Shown here in pieces: positions 45,376-53,974 of a stretch of 64,000 nt of DNA; position 1 is the stretch's first letter; each line of letters opens with the position of its first letter. Position numbers and translations under genes: made by a program. Below the pieces are notes generated by a model, which was not told where the DNA came from, did not search any database, and worked only from the letters and a program-made list of their open reading frames with translations. This DNA is from Cristatella mucedo (lineage: Eukaryota; Bryozoa; Phylactolaemata; Cristatellidae), in NCBI GenBank assembly GCA_009760855.2, contig WPIO01000093.1:1575659-1639658 (forward strand), read 5' to 3'.

Positions 45376-45508
45376 AAATATTAAACCATTACCAGTAAAG
45401 AGAGTTAGATTTTCAGATAAATCAAAAAAGAAAGACGATAAAAAACTAGTTGATATACAAGAAGAATTAGAGTTATACGAGTCAATGGAGAAATTAAATA
45501 TATATTAA
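45356..45508 (+). CDS. Small basic protein with RVxF-like motif, unknown
   Basis: A 50-codon open frame ending TAA at 45506-45508 and overlapping the polymerase C-terminus by 20 nt in another frame. The N-terminal half is basic (PKRKIENIKPLPVKRVRF), the C-terminal half acidic (DIQEELELYESMEKLNIY). The TATAG motif directly before the ATG supports it as a real gene. KRVRF fits the RVxF docking pattern of protein phosphatase 1 partners, and the first lysine/arginine cluster could be a nuclear localisation signal; both are pattern matches only. No family recognised. Confidence 0.6.
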   Translation: MPKRKIENIKPLPVKRVRFSDKSKKKDDKKLVDIQEELELYESMEKLNIY

Positions 45509-45526
45509 TAAAATTATTTTTACTAT

Positions 45527-45531
45527 TATAG
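45527..45531 (+). promoter_or_regulatory. TATAG motif before the acidic protein gene
   Basis: TATAG, one base before the ATG at 45533, preceded by T-rich 'aaattatttttac'. Confidence 0.55.
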
Positions 45532-45532
45532 G

Positions 45533-45808
45533 ATGGATCCCAAAGAAATCGATATTACCAGTTTTGGTAGTGAGTCAGAGTATTCAGAGGATTCAATTCA
45601 TGATTATCAAATGGAAACAGAATCTGAATCTGAGTCTTATACTTCTGAAGAATCATCTTACATTGAAACAGATTCTGAATCAGAATTAGAAGATGGAGAA
45701 GATTTAGAAGAACTTCTATTTGGTAAAAGAGATCTCACTGAGGAAGAATCTAAAGCATACGAAGAGTCTCTTGAATCATTAAACAGTTCAGAAGGCGAAG
45801 AGATTTAA
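45533..45808 (+). CDS. Acidic Ser/Glu-rich protein, unknown
   Basis: 91 residues, dominated by Glu, Ser and Asp throughout (ESESESYTSEESSYIETDSE), with a short mixed stretch LEELLFGKRDLTEEESKAYE near the C-terminus. Low complexity and probably disordered. The gene is intact, is preceded by the TATAG motif and lies in the same direction as its neighbours, 24 bp after the 50-codon gene. Many serines in acidic context suggest casein kinase 2 type phosphorylation; acidic proteins of this kind can bind basic partners such as histone-like virion proteins. Function unknown. Confidence 0.75.
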   Translation: MDPKEIDITSFGSESEYSEDSIHDYQMETESESESYTSEESSYIETDSESELEDGEDLEELLFGKRDLTEEESKAYEESLESLNSSEGEEI

Positions 45809-45837
45809 TTTCAATTAAATACAATTTTATTTGTATA

Positions 45838-45842
45838 TATAG
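45838..45842 (+). promoter_or_regulatory. TATAG motif before small gene family member 1
   Basis: Within TATATATAG, three bases (AAA) before the ATG at 45846. Confidence 0.6.
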
Positions 45843-45845
45843 AAA

Positions 45846-46121
45846 ATGGATGTCTCAAGAATTTTAAGTTGTGAACAATCTAGAGAAATGGCAGTAAAAA
45901 TCTGTCTTCAAAAACTTAAAGGTCAAGATCAACGTATAGTTAAACATTCACTAGACAAACTCATCCCAGATATTGATAGTTCTTATATTAGTATTCTTAT
46001 AGATATATGTGATACATGTGACAAACTAATGGAGAGTCGTAGTAAGATAAATGAGAAGCTCGAGGAAGCAAATAAAAAATCTAAAACACTAAAAACAAAA
46101 CCAGGAGTAGTAATTAATTAA
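45846..46121 (+). CDS. Tandem small-gene family, member 1 (91 aa)
   Basis: Begins MDVSRILSCEQSREMAV. Shares with the next two genes an N-terminal MD-hydrophobic-x-basic-x-L-x-x-E signature, a central helical region and a Cys-containing ICDTCDKL segment followed by a charged coiled-coil-like helix (SRSKINEKLEEANKKSK). The tail is basic (KTLKTKPGVVIN). Intact, with the TATAG motif. No known family recognised; unlikely to be enzymes given their size. The Cys-x-x-Cys could bind metal, but the pattern is not conserved in all three. Confidence 0.75.
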   Translation: MDVSRILSCEQSREMAVKICLQKLKGQDQRIVKHSLDKLIPDIDSSYISILIDICDTCDKLMESRSKINEKLEEANKKSKTLKTKPGVVIN

Positions 46122-46141
46122 ACAAATTTTTATAATCATTA

Positions 46142-46146
46142 TATAG
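46142..46146 (+). promoter_or_regulatory. TATAG motif before small gene family member 2
   Basis: TATAG, three bases (AAA) before the ATG at 46150. Confidence 0.6.
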
Positions 46147-46149
46147 AAA

Positions 46150-46464
46150 ATGGATATTGAAAAAATGTTATCTAATGAACATATTACAATTTATGTAGGT
46201 ACACTTTGTGCAAGAATTTGTAATGTTTATGAATATATAGATCCATATATTTGCAAACTACCTGATTCAATTAAGGAAAAATTAAATAAAATGAGTATTC
46301 TTTATGATGAAATAGATGAGCGTCAAAAATTAATAGATTCTCTTTATGATAGTATTAATATTGAATCAGGTAGGAAATTTGATGAATGTCAAAAAAAGAT
46401 TTATTATAGAATTAATGGTGAATATTATATAGGAAATGGATATTGCAAGGATTCTATGTTGTGA
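46150..46464 (+). CDS. Tandem small-gene family, member 2 (104 aa)
   Basis: Begins MDIEKMLSNEHITIYVGTLC, the same signature as members 1 and 3, followed by LCARICNVYEYIDPYICKLP and the helical region ILYDEIDERQKLIDSLYDSI that aligns with the coiled-coil part of its neighbours. The last 29 nt overlap the start of member 3, so the final residues here are read through the TATAG motif and start of that gene; the original stop may have been lost. Confidence 0.7.
   Translation: MDIEKMLSNEHITIYVGTLCARICNVYEYIDPYICKLPDSIKEKLNKMSILYDEIDERQKLIDSLYDSINIESGRKFDECQKKIYYRINGEYYIGNGYCKDSML
46428..46432 (+). promoter_or_regulatory. TATAG motif before small gene family member 3
   Basis: TATAG, three bases (GAA) before the ATG at 46436; it lies inside the member 2 frame. 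Confidence 0.6.
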
Positions 46465-46663
46465 AAGAGCTAAAAATAATGCATATAGTGTTTGTTCTAA
46501 AAGATTTAAAGTTTGTGGATCTAAGATGCTTACAAATCTATTTTCTTATATTTCTATGTTACCTGATTTAACTATTGAAGATTTAATTAAAATTTGTGAT
46601 ATTTGTGATAAAATAGAAGATTATAATAAAAAGCTAGATAATATTTGTTCAGAAGTTTTCTAA
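46436..46663 (+). CDS. Tandem small-gene family, member 3 (75 aa)
   Basis: Begins MDIARILCCERAKNNAYSVC and contains LIKICDICDKIEDYNKKLDN, closely parallel to the ICDTCDKL segment of member 1. It lacks the basic tail of member 1. Together the three form a head-to-tail duplication in which each copy keeps its own TATAG motif. Function unknown. Confidence 0.75.
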   Translation: MDIARILCCERAKNNAYSVCSKRFKVCGSKMLTNLFSYISMLPDLTIEDLIKICDICDKIEDYNKKLDNICSEVF

Positions 46664-46727
46664 AATTATCGTCATAAATGATTTTTCCTTAATCTGTGTG
46701 CATATATTTTTAATTTTTTTATTATAA

Positions 46728-46732
46728 TATAG
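46728..46732 (+). promoter_or_regulatory. TATAG motif before the 46.7 kb gene
   Basis: TATAG, three bases (GAA) before the ATG at 46736, preceded by a T-rich stretch 'ttttttattataa'. Confidence 0.6.
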
Positions 46733-46735
46733 GAA

Positions 46736-47212
46736 ATGGAAGCCGTTACTGATCCAATGCTAGCAACTTCTGCTTTAGCACTTAAATCTTACGTTGATTA
46801 TCTTGTTAGATCAAGAATGACAGCATATGATGAACAACAACTCAGTTCTGATATTTCAATTATGACTGATGAGTCTGTTAAGAAATTCTATCTTGATGAA
46901 GCAGACGTTGAAGCACAAAAAATTATTACTGCAGGTCAAACTGAAGTTCTATCAGGTCTTGAGGAAAGAGTTAGATCTAAAGTTGATGCTCTTCTCGATG
47001 ATCCTAGTGAGATTGCTGATTGTACAACTTGGATTGCATCACAACTTCCATCAATGTCTACAGTCATATCTGGAGTATCTGGTGTTAAACCTGACATCAC
47101 TGGAATTGTTTAAGATGAGTGTTACACAGTTCTACCAAGTATTACTGATGGTAAGAGTGCAAAACAAAAAGCCGCTGAAGCTGCACTAGCACAACCCGAT
47201 CCTGTAGTTTAA
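46736..47212 (+). pseudogene. Unknown viral protein with one in-frame TAA
   Basis: Open from MEAVTDPMLATSALALKSYV to a TAA at 47111-47113, then open again in the same frame (DECYTVLPSITDGKSAKQKA) to a TAA at 47210-47212. The second part looks coding, so the first stop is probably a mutation or error in a ~158-codon gene. Predicted mostly helical and acidic, with no transmembrane segment and no recognised domain. TATAG motif present. Confidence 0.65.
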
Positions 47213-47248
47213 TTAAATTAAATAAAATATAAAAACATTATACAGAAG

Positions 47249-47638
47249 ATGAACATTGAGACAAGAAGTAAAGACTGTCTTAAAGAAGCACAAGGACAAC
47301 AACATTCAAACTTTAAAATCTGTTCTTATCCAATGGGTAGAATTGAAGACATCAGATCGACTTCTTTAGATGTCGTAAAACTAGTATTAGAATATAAAGC
47401 ACTTAGAGTTAACCAATCTGAACCAGAAATAGCAAATATATTTGTTAAAGTTAGAGATGGTTCAATTTTTTAAGAGTTCCTTAAAGACTTAAAAATAGAA
47501 AAAATAAATAGTATGAGGTCTGAAGCCTACTTATAAAAAATAGAACTAACTAAACAAATGATACAAGAGAAAGAAGAAGGAAAGAGTTTTGATAAACCTG
47601 AAGAATTGATTAAAGAGGTATTATACTGGAAGATATAA
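47249..47638 (+). pseudogene. Unknown viral protein with two in-frame TAA
   Basis: Starts MNIETRSKDCLKEAQGQQHS after a TATACAGAAG variant of the start motif. TAA at 47471-47473 and 47534-47536 interrupt a frame that otherwise reads as coding (EFLKDLKIEKINSMRSEAYL, then TKQMIQEKEEGKSFDKPEEL) to TAA at 47636-47638. Rich in Lys and Glu, probably helical. No family recognised. It converges with the minus-strand fibre cluster. Confidence 0.55.
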
Positions 47639-47682
47639 GAGGAGCATCTGGAGATATAAAAGGTAAAAACGTATCTTCATTT

Positions 47683-48889
47683 TCATAAAAAATCTTTTTC
47701 AAATATGTCTAAAAACTTATAAGGTAAAATAGGACGACGAATAAATTCATAAAATTCATCCTCAGAATCTACTGTTTTACCTGAAACCCATGATGCAAGT
47801 TTAAGACGATCATCATAACTAGCAAGATCAAAAGAAAAGGATTCTGAAAAATGTACACCATTTACTAATAAAATTTCAATATAATCCAAATCAGTTGGGG
47901 TTAAAATTGTACCAAATTTCAAAGCAGGATGAACAAGATTGAATGAAATTGTCTTTGATAAATGTTTATCAAATACATAAAAATCAATTATAGAATCACT
48001 TAACAATAACATATCATTTTTCTCAAAACAATAATGTTTAACATCAATTAAGCTAGATAAATAAAGATTTTGAGAATAAAGTTTGTGATTATATTTTAAA
48101 AATATAATATCACCATTTATTTTTTTTATATTCATAGAAATACCGACAATAGCAAGTTTGCAATTTACTCTTGTTCTATCATCATCTTTTAATAAAAATG
48201 ATCTATTGACATAGCCTCTACTGTAAACTTTATATTTAATATTATCATCAATAAAAATAACATTACCTACACCTGCATTTTAAATATCTTTTATTTTTAT
48301 TTCTATTCTTGAGTATACTGGTTTTTGTATGTTTGCATCTGATAGCTTTGCTAAAACTTGTTGACCATTAGTAGAAGAAGAATAAGATTGTGTTGGTGTT
48401 CCAATATTGCTTATACTATTTGCACTTAAATTACGCCAATATCCAATAAAACCAACATTATTAATAAATGTTCTATCAAAGGGTAATCTTCCACAATTCA
48501 AATATAAATGATGCATGTACTTATTAGCTATTACATCAGTTGGAGTATAATTATTAAAATTTGGTTCTCTTCTAAGCATTATTAGTCTATCAACACTTAC
48601 ATTTCCATTTACTGTTTCATCTTGTTTATACATACTAGTTTTTGTATCAGCATATTGTTTTGTAGCAATATCTCTTCCATTAACAGGATCTGATATTCTT
48701 ACATATTTTTTTGAGCTTGCAGATAAATTACCAGTTATATGTTGATCAGAATCCTTTCTTAGATAATTGTTATCAGCAAATGATTGATTAACTGTTTCTA
48801 AAGAATCAATAGTTTCTCCAACATTAATTATTCTATTTGAATCAAAAGTTCAACTTCCCATCCAATTGTAAGTCTTTTCTAGAAAGCAT
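47683..48889 (-). pseudogene. Fibre-like protein with C-terminal head, broken
   Basis: Start taken at the minus-strand ATG 48889-48887, two bases after the stop of the upstream fibre gene. A frameshift near 48845 and an in-frame TAA at 48282-48280 interrupt about 400 codons. The N-terminal half has fibre-type repeats (HITGNLSASSKKYVRISDPV, NGRDIATKQYAD) like phage tail fibres and other trimeric beta-structured fibres; the remaining ~200 residues (FNLVHPALKFGTILTPTDLD) have no repeats and would be the head that meets the host surface. Role inferred from architecture only. Confidence 0.6.
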
Positions 48890-48891
48890 TT

Positions 48892-49836
48892 TTAGGATAG
48901 TGCTATATAAGAAGTTAAAAATACACTTCGTTCACTAAGGAAATCTTTTGAACATATAATTGGCATATCATTTATCAATCTTTTTTGATCATTAAGAATA
49001 AAACTTCCAAATATTTGAAATTTATAATTAGGATTTACTTCTCCTGTTGGAAGTGGAGCAAGTATTTTCGTTTTCATATCAGGTGTTTGATATGTTGTTG
49101 AAATCACAAATAATCCCTTAGAAAATACACTATTAAATATATTATCGGGAATTTTTATCAATCCATCATATTCCATTTCTTTTATTTGTGTTTTTAATGT
49201 TGAATCAATAGCAATTAAAAATGTTATTTTTCCAATATTTCCATCTGCTATTTTATTTAGATAACCAAGGTTTACACCATCAGTTGGATTAACAGGATCA
49301 TTTACAATTCTAATAAAATTATTTTGCATATCTAAATTACCATTAACAGTTCCACCATGTAAATTAAGAAAGTTATCATCGATATACTTTTTATTTGGAA
49401 CAGTAAGATCAAGGTCTAGATTTACACCATCAAATGGACTTTCACCAGTATATCTGCTTGAAGCTTCACTAGCAGATGAAACATTAACTTTAATAGCACC
49501 ATTTACAATTAAATTTCCTCTAATTGTTCCACCAGTAAGTGGTAATTCAGTATCAGCATAATTCTTTGTTGCAGCATCACTAGGATTTATAGGATTAGCA
49601 AGATCTACTATTCTAAAATTATTCATATCAATATCTCCATCATTCGTTGTTGATCTAGAAATCTTAGTAACAAAATTTGTATCTATATACTTTCTATTTA
49701 CTGCATCATCAGCATCAACGGGATCACCTAAATTTTTTATAAGGTTTCCATTCATGTTTAGATTTCCACTAAGTATATCACCAGTCTTTCTAATACAATT
49801 CTTTGATGACTTTCCTTTGCTTCTTTTACCTAAAAT
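48892..49836 (-). CDS. Fibre-like repeat protein, possible ATT start
   Basis: 314 residues if it starts at ATT 49836-49834, which follows TATAG-AC on the minus strand; the first ATG is at 49755. Contains repeated units of ~30-45 residues: GNLNMNGNLIKNLGDPVDAD followed by DAVNRKYID; DIDMNNFRIVDLANPINPSD followed by AATKNYAD; GTVNGNLDMQNNFIRIVNDP followed by DGVNLGY. These match the 'GN..M..N.I.N..DP....DA..KKY' repeats of phage tail fibres, which form trimeric beta-helical shafts. The C-terminal ~120 residues lack repeats and may be a head. Likely a virion spike. Confidence 0.65.
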   Translation of the reverse strand: MLGKRSKGKSSKNCIRKTGDILSGNLNMNGNLIKNLGDPVDADDAVNRKYIDTNFVTKISRSTTNDGDIDMNNFRIVDLANPINPSDAATKNYADTELPLTGGTIRGNLIVNGAIKVNVSSASEASSRYTGESPFDGVNLDLDLTVPNKKYIDDNFLNLHGGTVNGNLDMQNNFIRIVNDPVNPTDGVNLGYLNKIADGNIGKITFLIAIDSTLKTQIKEMEYDGLIKIPDNIFNSVFSKGLFVISTTYQTPDMKTKILAPLPTGEVNPNYKFQIFGSFILNDQKRLINDMPIICSKDFLSERSVFLTSYIALS

Positions 49837-49838
49837 GT

Positions 49839-51984
49839 CTATACAATACTAACAATAAAATCTATAAAAGTAATTCCACTAGCAACTGTAAACTTATCGA
49901 TAGCATATCTACATGTCACATCAATGTTAATTATTAATACTACTGTACCACTTACTCCATAAGTATTATCCCTAGTTAATTCTAAATAAGAATAAGTTTT
50001 ATTAGTTGCATACATAATGTTAGATACCATACTAAAATTTGGTAACACTCCTGGAAAGAATGTTTTAAGATTAGTATTGTAGGCTACAATGTCTCCAGTA
50101 GCTGCAACAACAGGTATATCACCGGGTGTAATATGTTTAGGTTGAAATTTATTTCCTGTACTTCCATTAGCAGTAATATTTATAATAATAATCATAATAA
50201 TTCACTTGATAAAGCACCCTCAGAGAACTTAATCTCTCTCTAGGCGCTTTACATTTGCTGTAAAGTGAAATGCAATTGAATGGTAAGTAAAATCATGCTT
50301 GAAAAAAACAAACGAAATGAATAATATGGTTAGGGGTGACATGCACAGGGTCAGCATGCAAATGTGGTTAGTGGCAGCATGCACAGTGTCAGCACGCATA
50401 AGCACATCAAGGACGAATCACAGGGACCCACTAAATGCTGTCCTAAATAGGTGTGTTTTAGGTTCCTTTTAAATGTGGTCAGGTCGGGGGATGTTCTGAC
50501 GCAGGTCGGGAGGGAGTTCCATGCTTTGGGAGCATCCGAACAAAATGCACGGTCTCCAAAGGATTTAAGGTTTGTATGAGGTACTTCTAGACTGTTGGAT
50601 TCCGAAAAGCGAGTGGTACGATGCTTGGTCTGATGGGGTAGTATATCTGACAGATAGGCTGGAGCCATAGAATGAAGGGACCTAAAAGTGAGCGACAAAA
50701 CCTTGAAGTCAATCCGTTGCTTGACTGGTAGCCAGTGCAGGTCGGCGAGAAGGGGAGTAATGTGGCAACTGCGACGCTCACGACAGACAAGCCTAGCTGC
50801 CGAGTTTTGCACCAGCTGCAATCGCCTGATCGCACATGCTGGTAGGCCAGTGAGCAGTGAGTTGCAGAAGTCGAGACGAGATGTCACGAATGCATGGACC
50901 AACTTGGACGTGGTATCCTTATCTAAACAGGCCCGAATTTTAGCAATGTCATGAAGCTGAAAATAGGCGGATTTGACTGTGGAGCTGATGTGGTCGTCTA
51001 ACGAGAGGTCGCTTTGGAATATGACACCTAGATTTCGAGCTGATTCAACTGGAGATATGCTGGCAGAGCCAATTTTGAGAGTCAGCCTTTCCAACCTCTG
51101 GATCACACTGGGTTTGCCCATAACTAGTAAGTTAGTTTTATCATCGTTAAGTTTTAGAAAATTTGCTGTCATCCATGTGCGGATGTCATCAATGCATGCA
51201 GCTAGTGAGTTTAGAGAATTCGAGGTGCTCGAAGGCTGTGAGGGATCAAAGCAAAGGTACAATTGAGTGTCATCTGCATAGAAGTGAAAGCCTAGATTGT
51301 GCTTGGCAATCACATCAGCAAGAGGCAGAGTATAAACCGTGAAAAGAACCGGACCTAGCACTGAGCCCTGAGGTACTCCATATTTCAGAGGTACTTCAGA
51401 TGATCTTTGTCCATTCACGTCAATACTCTGGAGTCTCCCACTGAGATAGGACCTGAACCACTTAAACCTAACATATCAAGATAGAATATACTTGGATAAG
51501 TACCATTCAAACCTAAGTATTTAAATGGTACTTGTTTATTACTATCAACATATTGTTTTGATGTTACATCGTAAACTTTTACATTTATAATATTCTTATT
51601 TCCCATATCGATACTTGCCATTGCTTTACCTTGAAATACTGCTGTCATACTTTTAAGTAATCCATAGTTTATTACTTTATAAGGTCTTAGATCTGAGTAT
51701 ACAGTTCCATCTGGCGAGTTACCAGATATACCATAAATATTCTTACAATTCAATTGTGATTTCATTACTGCTCCACTCTGTGGTAACAAATCAGTTAGAG
51801 CTGATACTTTTGCTATTTCTCCTGAAGGATTACTAATAATATTGTTACCTGCACTTGAAGAAAGTGCGTAATCCAGTCTTATAGCATCACCACTGTTAAC
51901 AGGAAATCCTAAATTAGTTATTCTATTATTATTTGCATTAAGATCAGTATAAATATTACCATTGACTTTTCTAACTTTTTCCAT
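49839..51984 (-). pseudogene. Fibre-like gene split by a host LINE B
   Basis: Starts at the minus-strand ATG 51984-51982; 174 codons run to 51463, then 1,282 bp of LINE B intervene, and 113 codons plus a TAG stop follow (50180-49839). The two exposed parts are in the same reading phase. The N-terminal part has a fibre repeat (DLNANNNRITNLGFPVNSGD) and the downstream part has ITPGDIPVVAATGDIVAYNT, a beta-rich segment. The gene is knocked out by the insertion. Its start faces that of the 51995 gene across only 10 bp. The stop TAG is part of the TATAG motif before the next gene. Confidence 0.7.
50181..51462 (-). mobile_element. LINE family B inserted in the viral fibre gene
   Basis: Minus strand, (AAT)n tail at 50181-50199, 3' stem-loop and UTR, then ORF2 from the RT core: [51 protein letters not shown]; 5'-truncated near 51462. 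The frame is open for 355 codons, but near the end a small change replaces the usual terminus. It is the same family as the copies at 16.2, 27.0 and 30.0 kb. No clear target site duplication is seen. Confidence 0.95.
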
Positions 51985-51994
51985 TATATAATAT
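51985..51994. promoter_or_regulatory. 10 bp bidirectional TATA element
   Basis: TATATAATAT is all that separates the start codons of the minus-strand fibre gene (51984) and the plus-strand gene (51995). Any promoter for either gene must overlap coding sequence. Confidence 0.6.
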
Positions 51995-52363
51995 ATGCCG
52001 AAAAAAGTAAAGAAAGGTAAAGGAGTAGAAGAAGATTTAAAAGAAGGATCTAAAACAACTAAAGATGTGTTAGATGGAGTTAAGACTGCAACAAAAATAG
52101 GTGAAAAAGCAGTTACAAAATTATTACCAAAATTAGCAGCAAGGTTATCATTACAAGCATCTGAAAAGATTGCAACAGCTGTTCCTAAAGTCTTACAATC
52201 TCTTAAAGTTATCGGAGCTGGAACAAAAGTTTTAGGAGGGTTTCTTAGTGGATTTACAGGAATAGTTGACCAAAGTTTATTTATAAAAGGAATAGTAGAT
52301 GATATTACTAGTGGTAAATATGGACAAGTGTTTTGGAAAACAATGTCAGAAAAAAAGGACTAA
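51995..52363 (+). CDS. Small amphipathic virion-type protein, unknown
   Basis: 122 residues. A basic start (MPKKVKKGKG) is followed by long amphipathic helices (TKIGEKAVTKLLPKLAARLS, SEKIATAVPKVLQSLKVIGA) and a Gly-rich hydrophobic stretch (GTKVLGGFLSGFTGIV). This resembles small membrane-active or core proteins of adenovirus-like viruses in style, but I see no specific homology. It is immediately followed by another hydrophobic protein gene and then the PLA2 gene, so a role in the virion or in entry is plausible. Intact. Confidence 0.65.
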   Translation: MPKKVKKGKGVEEDLKEGSKTTKDVLDGVKTATKIGEKAVTKLLPKLAARLSLQASEKIATAVPKVLQSLKVIGAGTKVLGGFLSGFTGIVDQSLFIKGIVDDITSGKYGQVFWKTMSEKKD

Positions 52364-52368
52364 ATAAA

Positions 52369-53101
52369 ATGATAGAATCACTAGAAATTGGTTTAGCAAT
52401 TAATGATGTATTGCTTGCAGCTGAAAAGGATGGTTATCCTTGGTATTGGGCTCCTAGTGTTTATTTAAGTAAAGTGTTAGGACAAGAAGTAAATTGGGAC
52501 GCAAGTTAATTAGATCCTAAATCATGGTCAAAGAATTTCTTAGAAGTTCGAACAGGGGGATTCTTGCCTGCTATCCCAGCACTCGTAGGTTTAATAGCTG
52601 CAGCTGTTGGAACGGCTGGTACAGTGATTTCAATTGGTGTAACTGTTGCAAGTCTAATAAAGAAATTAATAGATCAAACAATGTTCACTGCTAAATCGCT
52701 TCCAATGAAAACCCACGAACAAATAATTGAGGCATTAACATTACAAAGTGAAAGACTTACAAATGCAATAAATGATTTAGAGAAAATGGTAAAACTGATT
52801 GATAGGGGTATTGATATTGATGTATCAGGAAAAGTTCAGATAGAAGAAGTACAAAATCGATTGGATTATGAAGATCAAGGAAGAAAACTTGTAGAGAAAG
52901 GAGGCGTTGATTTCTCTCCAGAATTAAAAAGAGATATAAAGCAAGTAGAAAGTACTTTAGTTGGTGGTAAGATAACTTGATTTTAAAGCTGAGAGTGCTA
53001 TGTTGTTAAGTACTCTTTATTCAAGGGGTGCAACACCTGAAGAAATTGATAGAGAGATTAAAAAGCCGTTAGTAGAATTAAAACAACGCTGTAGTAATTA
53101 A
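52369..53101 (+). pseudogene. Protein with central hydrophobic segment, broken
   Basis: ATG at 52369; in-frame TAA at 52507-52509; open again to 52980, where a -1 type frameshift leads into a frame ending TAA at 53099-53101. The N-terminal part is Trp/Tyr-rich (GYPWYWAPSVYLSKVL). The middle has a ~30-residue hydrophobic segment (VGLIAAAVGTAGTVISIGVT) suited to membrane insertion, then an acidic/helical region (SERLTNAINDLEKMVKLIDR). No family recognised. It lies between the amphipathic protein and the PLA2 protein, which suggests a virion-associated, possibly membrane-acting role. Confidence 0.6.
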
Positions 53102-53129
53102 AGATCTGTATAAATTATAATTATATATA

Positions 53130-53134
53130 TATAG
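53130..53134 (+). promoter_or_regulatory. TATAG motif before the PLA2-domain gene
   Basis: TATAG within a run of TA repeats, four bases (AAAT) before the ATG at 53139. Confidence 0.6.
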
Positions 53135-53138
53135 AAAT

Positions 53139-53974
53139 ATGAGTTATCAAGAAGTGAAACTTGCATTATCTAGTAATCAAGTAAAACAAATGCATAAATC
53201 AATGGAGCCTATCTCAATCAGACTTAAACATTCAGATTTAACAGGATCTGTTCCAATTCTTCTTACTAATACACAATTAAAAAGAATAAAAAAAGTAGTA
53301 GTGCTAATAAAGGCTTACAATTGAATCTTTCATTGAAACAATTGAAGCAAAATAGAAAAGTTGGATCTGGGATCGTTGATATAATAAACAAGTTATCAGG
53401 AGGAAGAGAGTTTCATCTTCCTCTTCCTAAAGGTGTTCAGTCTGAATTCGTACCAAATGGTTCTTTTAACAATACTGGGAAATATTATTATGCCGGGCCA
53501 GGAACAAAGTTCAGACAACGTTTAGATGAGGGTTACGAGGGGGCAAATGCACTTGATAGAGCTGCATTAGTACACGATAGTCTTTACACAGAGACATCAT
53601 CCGATCCAGAACCAAAAAGAACAGAAATTAGAAACTTATCTGATCTAGTTCTTGCTGAGAGTGCTGCAAGAATTGCATTAGATCCTAAACAGCCAAATTA
53701 TGTTAGAGAAGATGCAAAAACCGTTGCGGCAATTATGAGCGCTAAAGCGAAGTTAGGTTTAGGCATTGGTGGAAGTATCTTAGAAAGCAAAATAGCAATG
53801 GACTTCTTAAAAGATAAAGTATCAAACCCATCAAGTATTAGTAAGATAACTAATTATGCTAAAACTCTTGTTGATAAGATATTATCTATAAGTAAAAAAA
53901 GATATAATCTAATTTTTGTTTTGTTTTATGTTTATCTATTTTTGTTTTATATATCTAATAATCTGCAGGATTGA
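53139..53974 (+). pseudogene. Virion protein with phospholipase A2-like domain
   Basis: N-terminal part 53139-53300 reads KLALSSNQVKQMHKSMEPIS and then IRLKHSDLTGSVPILLTNTQ, a segment seen at the start of minor virion proteins in this virus group. A one-base loss in the A-rich stretch around 53283-53300 shifts the frame; the rest runs 53301-53974. The main domain has the calcium-loop-like YYYAGPGTKF and the catalytic-type LDRAALVHDSLY (His-Asp pair), the two signatures of the parvovirus-type PLA2 fold. Such domains breach endosomal membranes during entry. The end is hydrophobic (LIFVLFYVYLFLFYIS). Tail-to-tail overlap with the 54 kb gene by 20 nt. Confidence 0.85.

Noticed and set aside
46869-47189. 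106-codon open frame overlapping the 46.7 kb gene
   Set aside because: It lies in another phase of a better supported gene that has the TATAG motif and continues past one TAA; the overlapping frame has no start motif.
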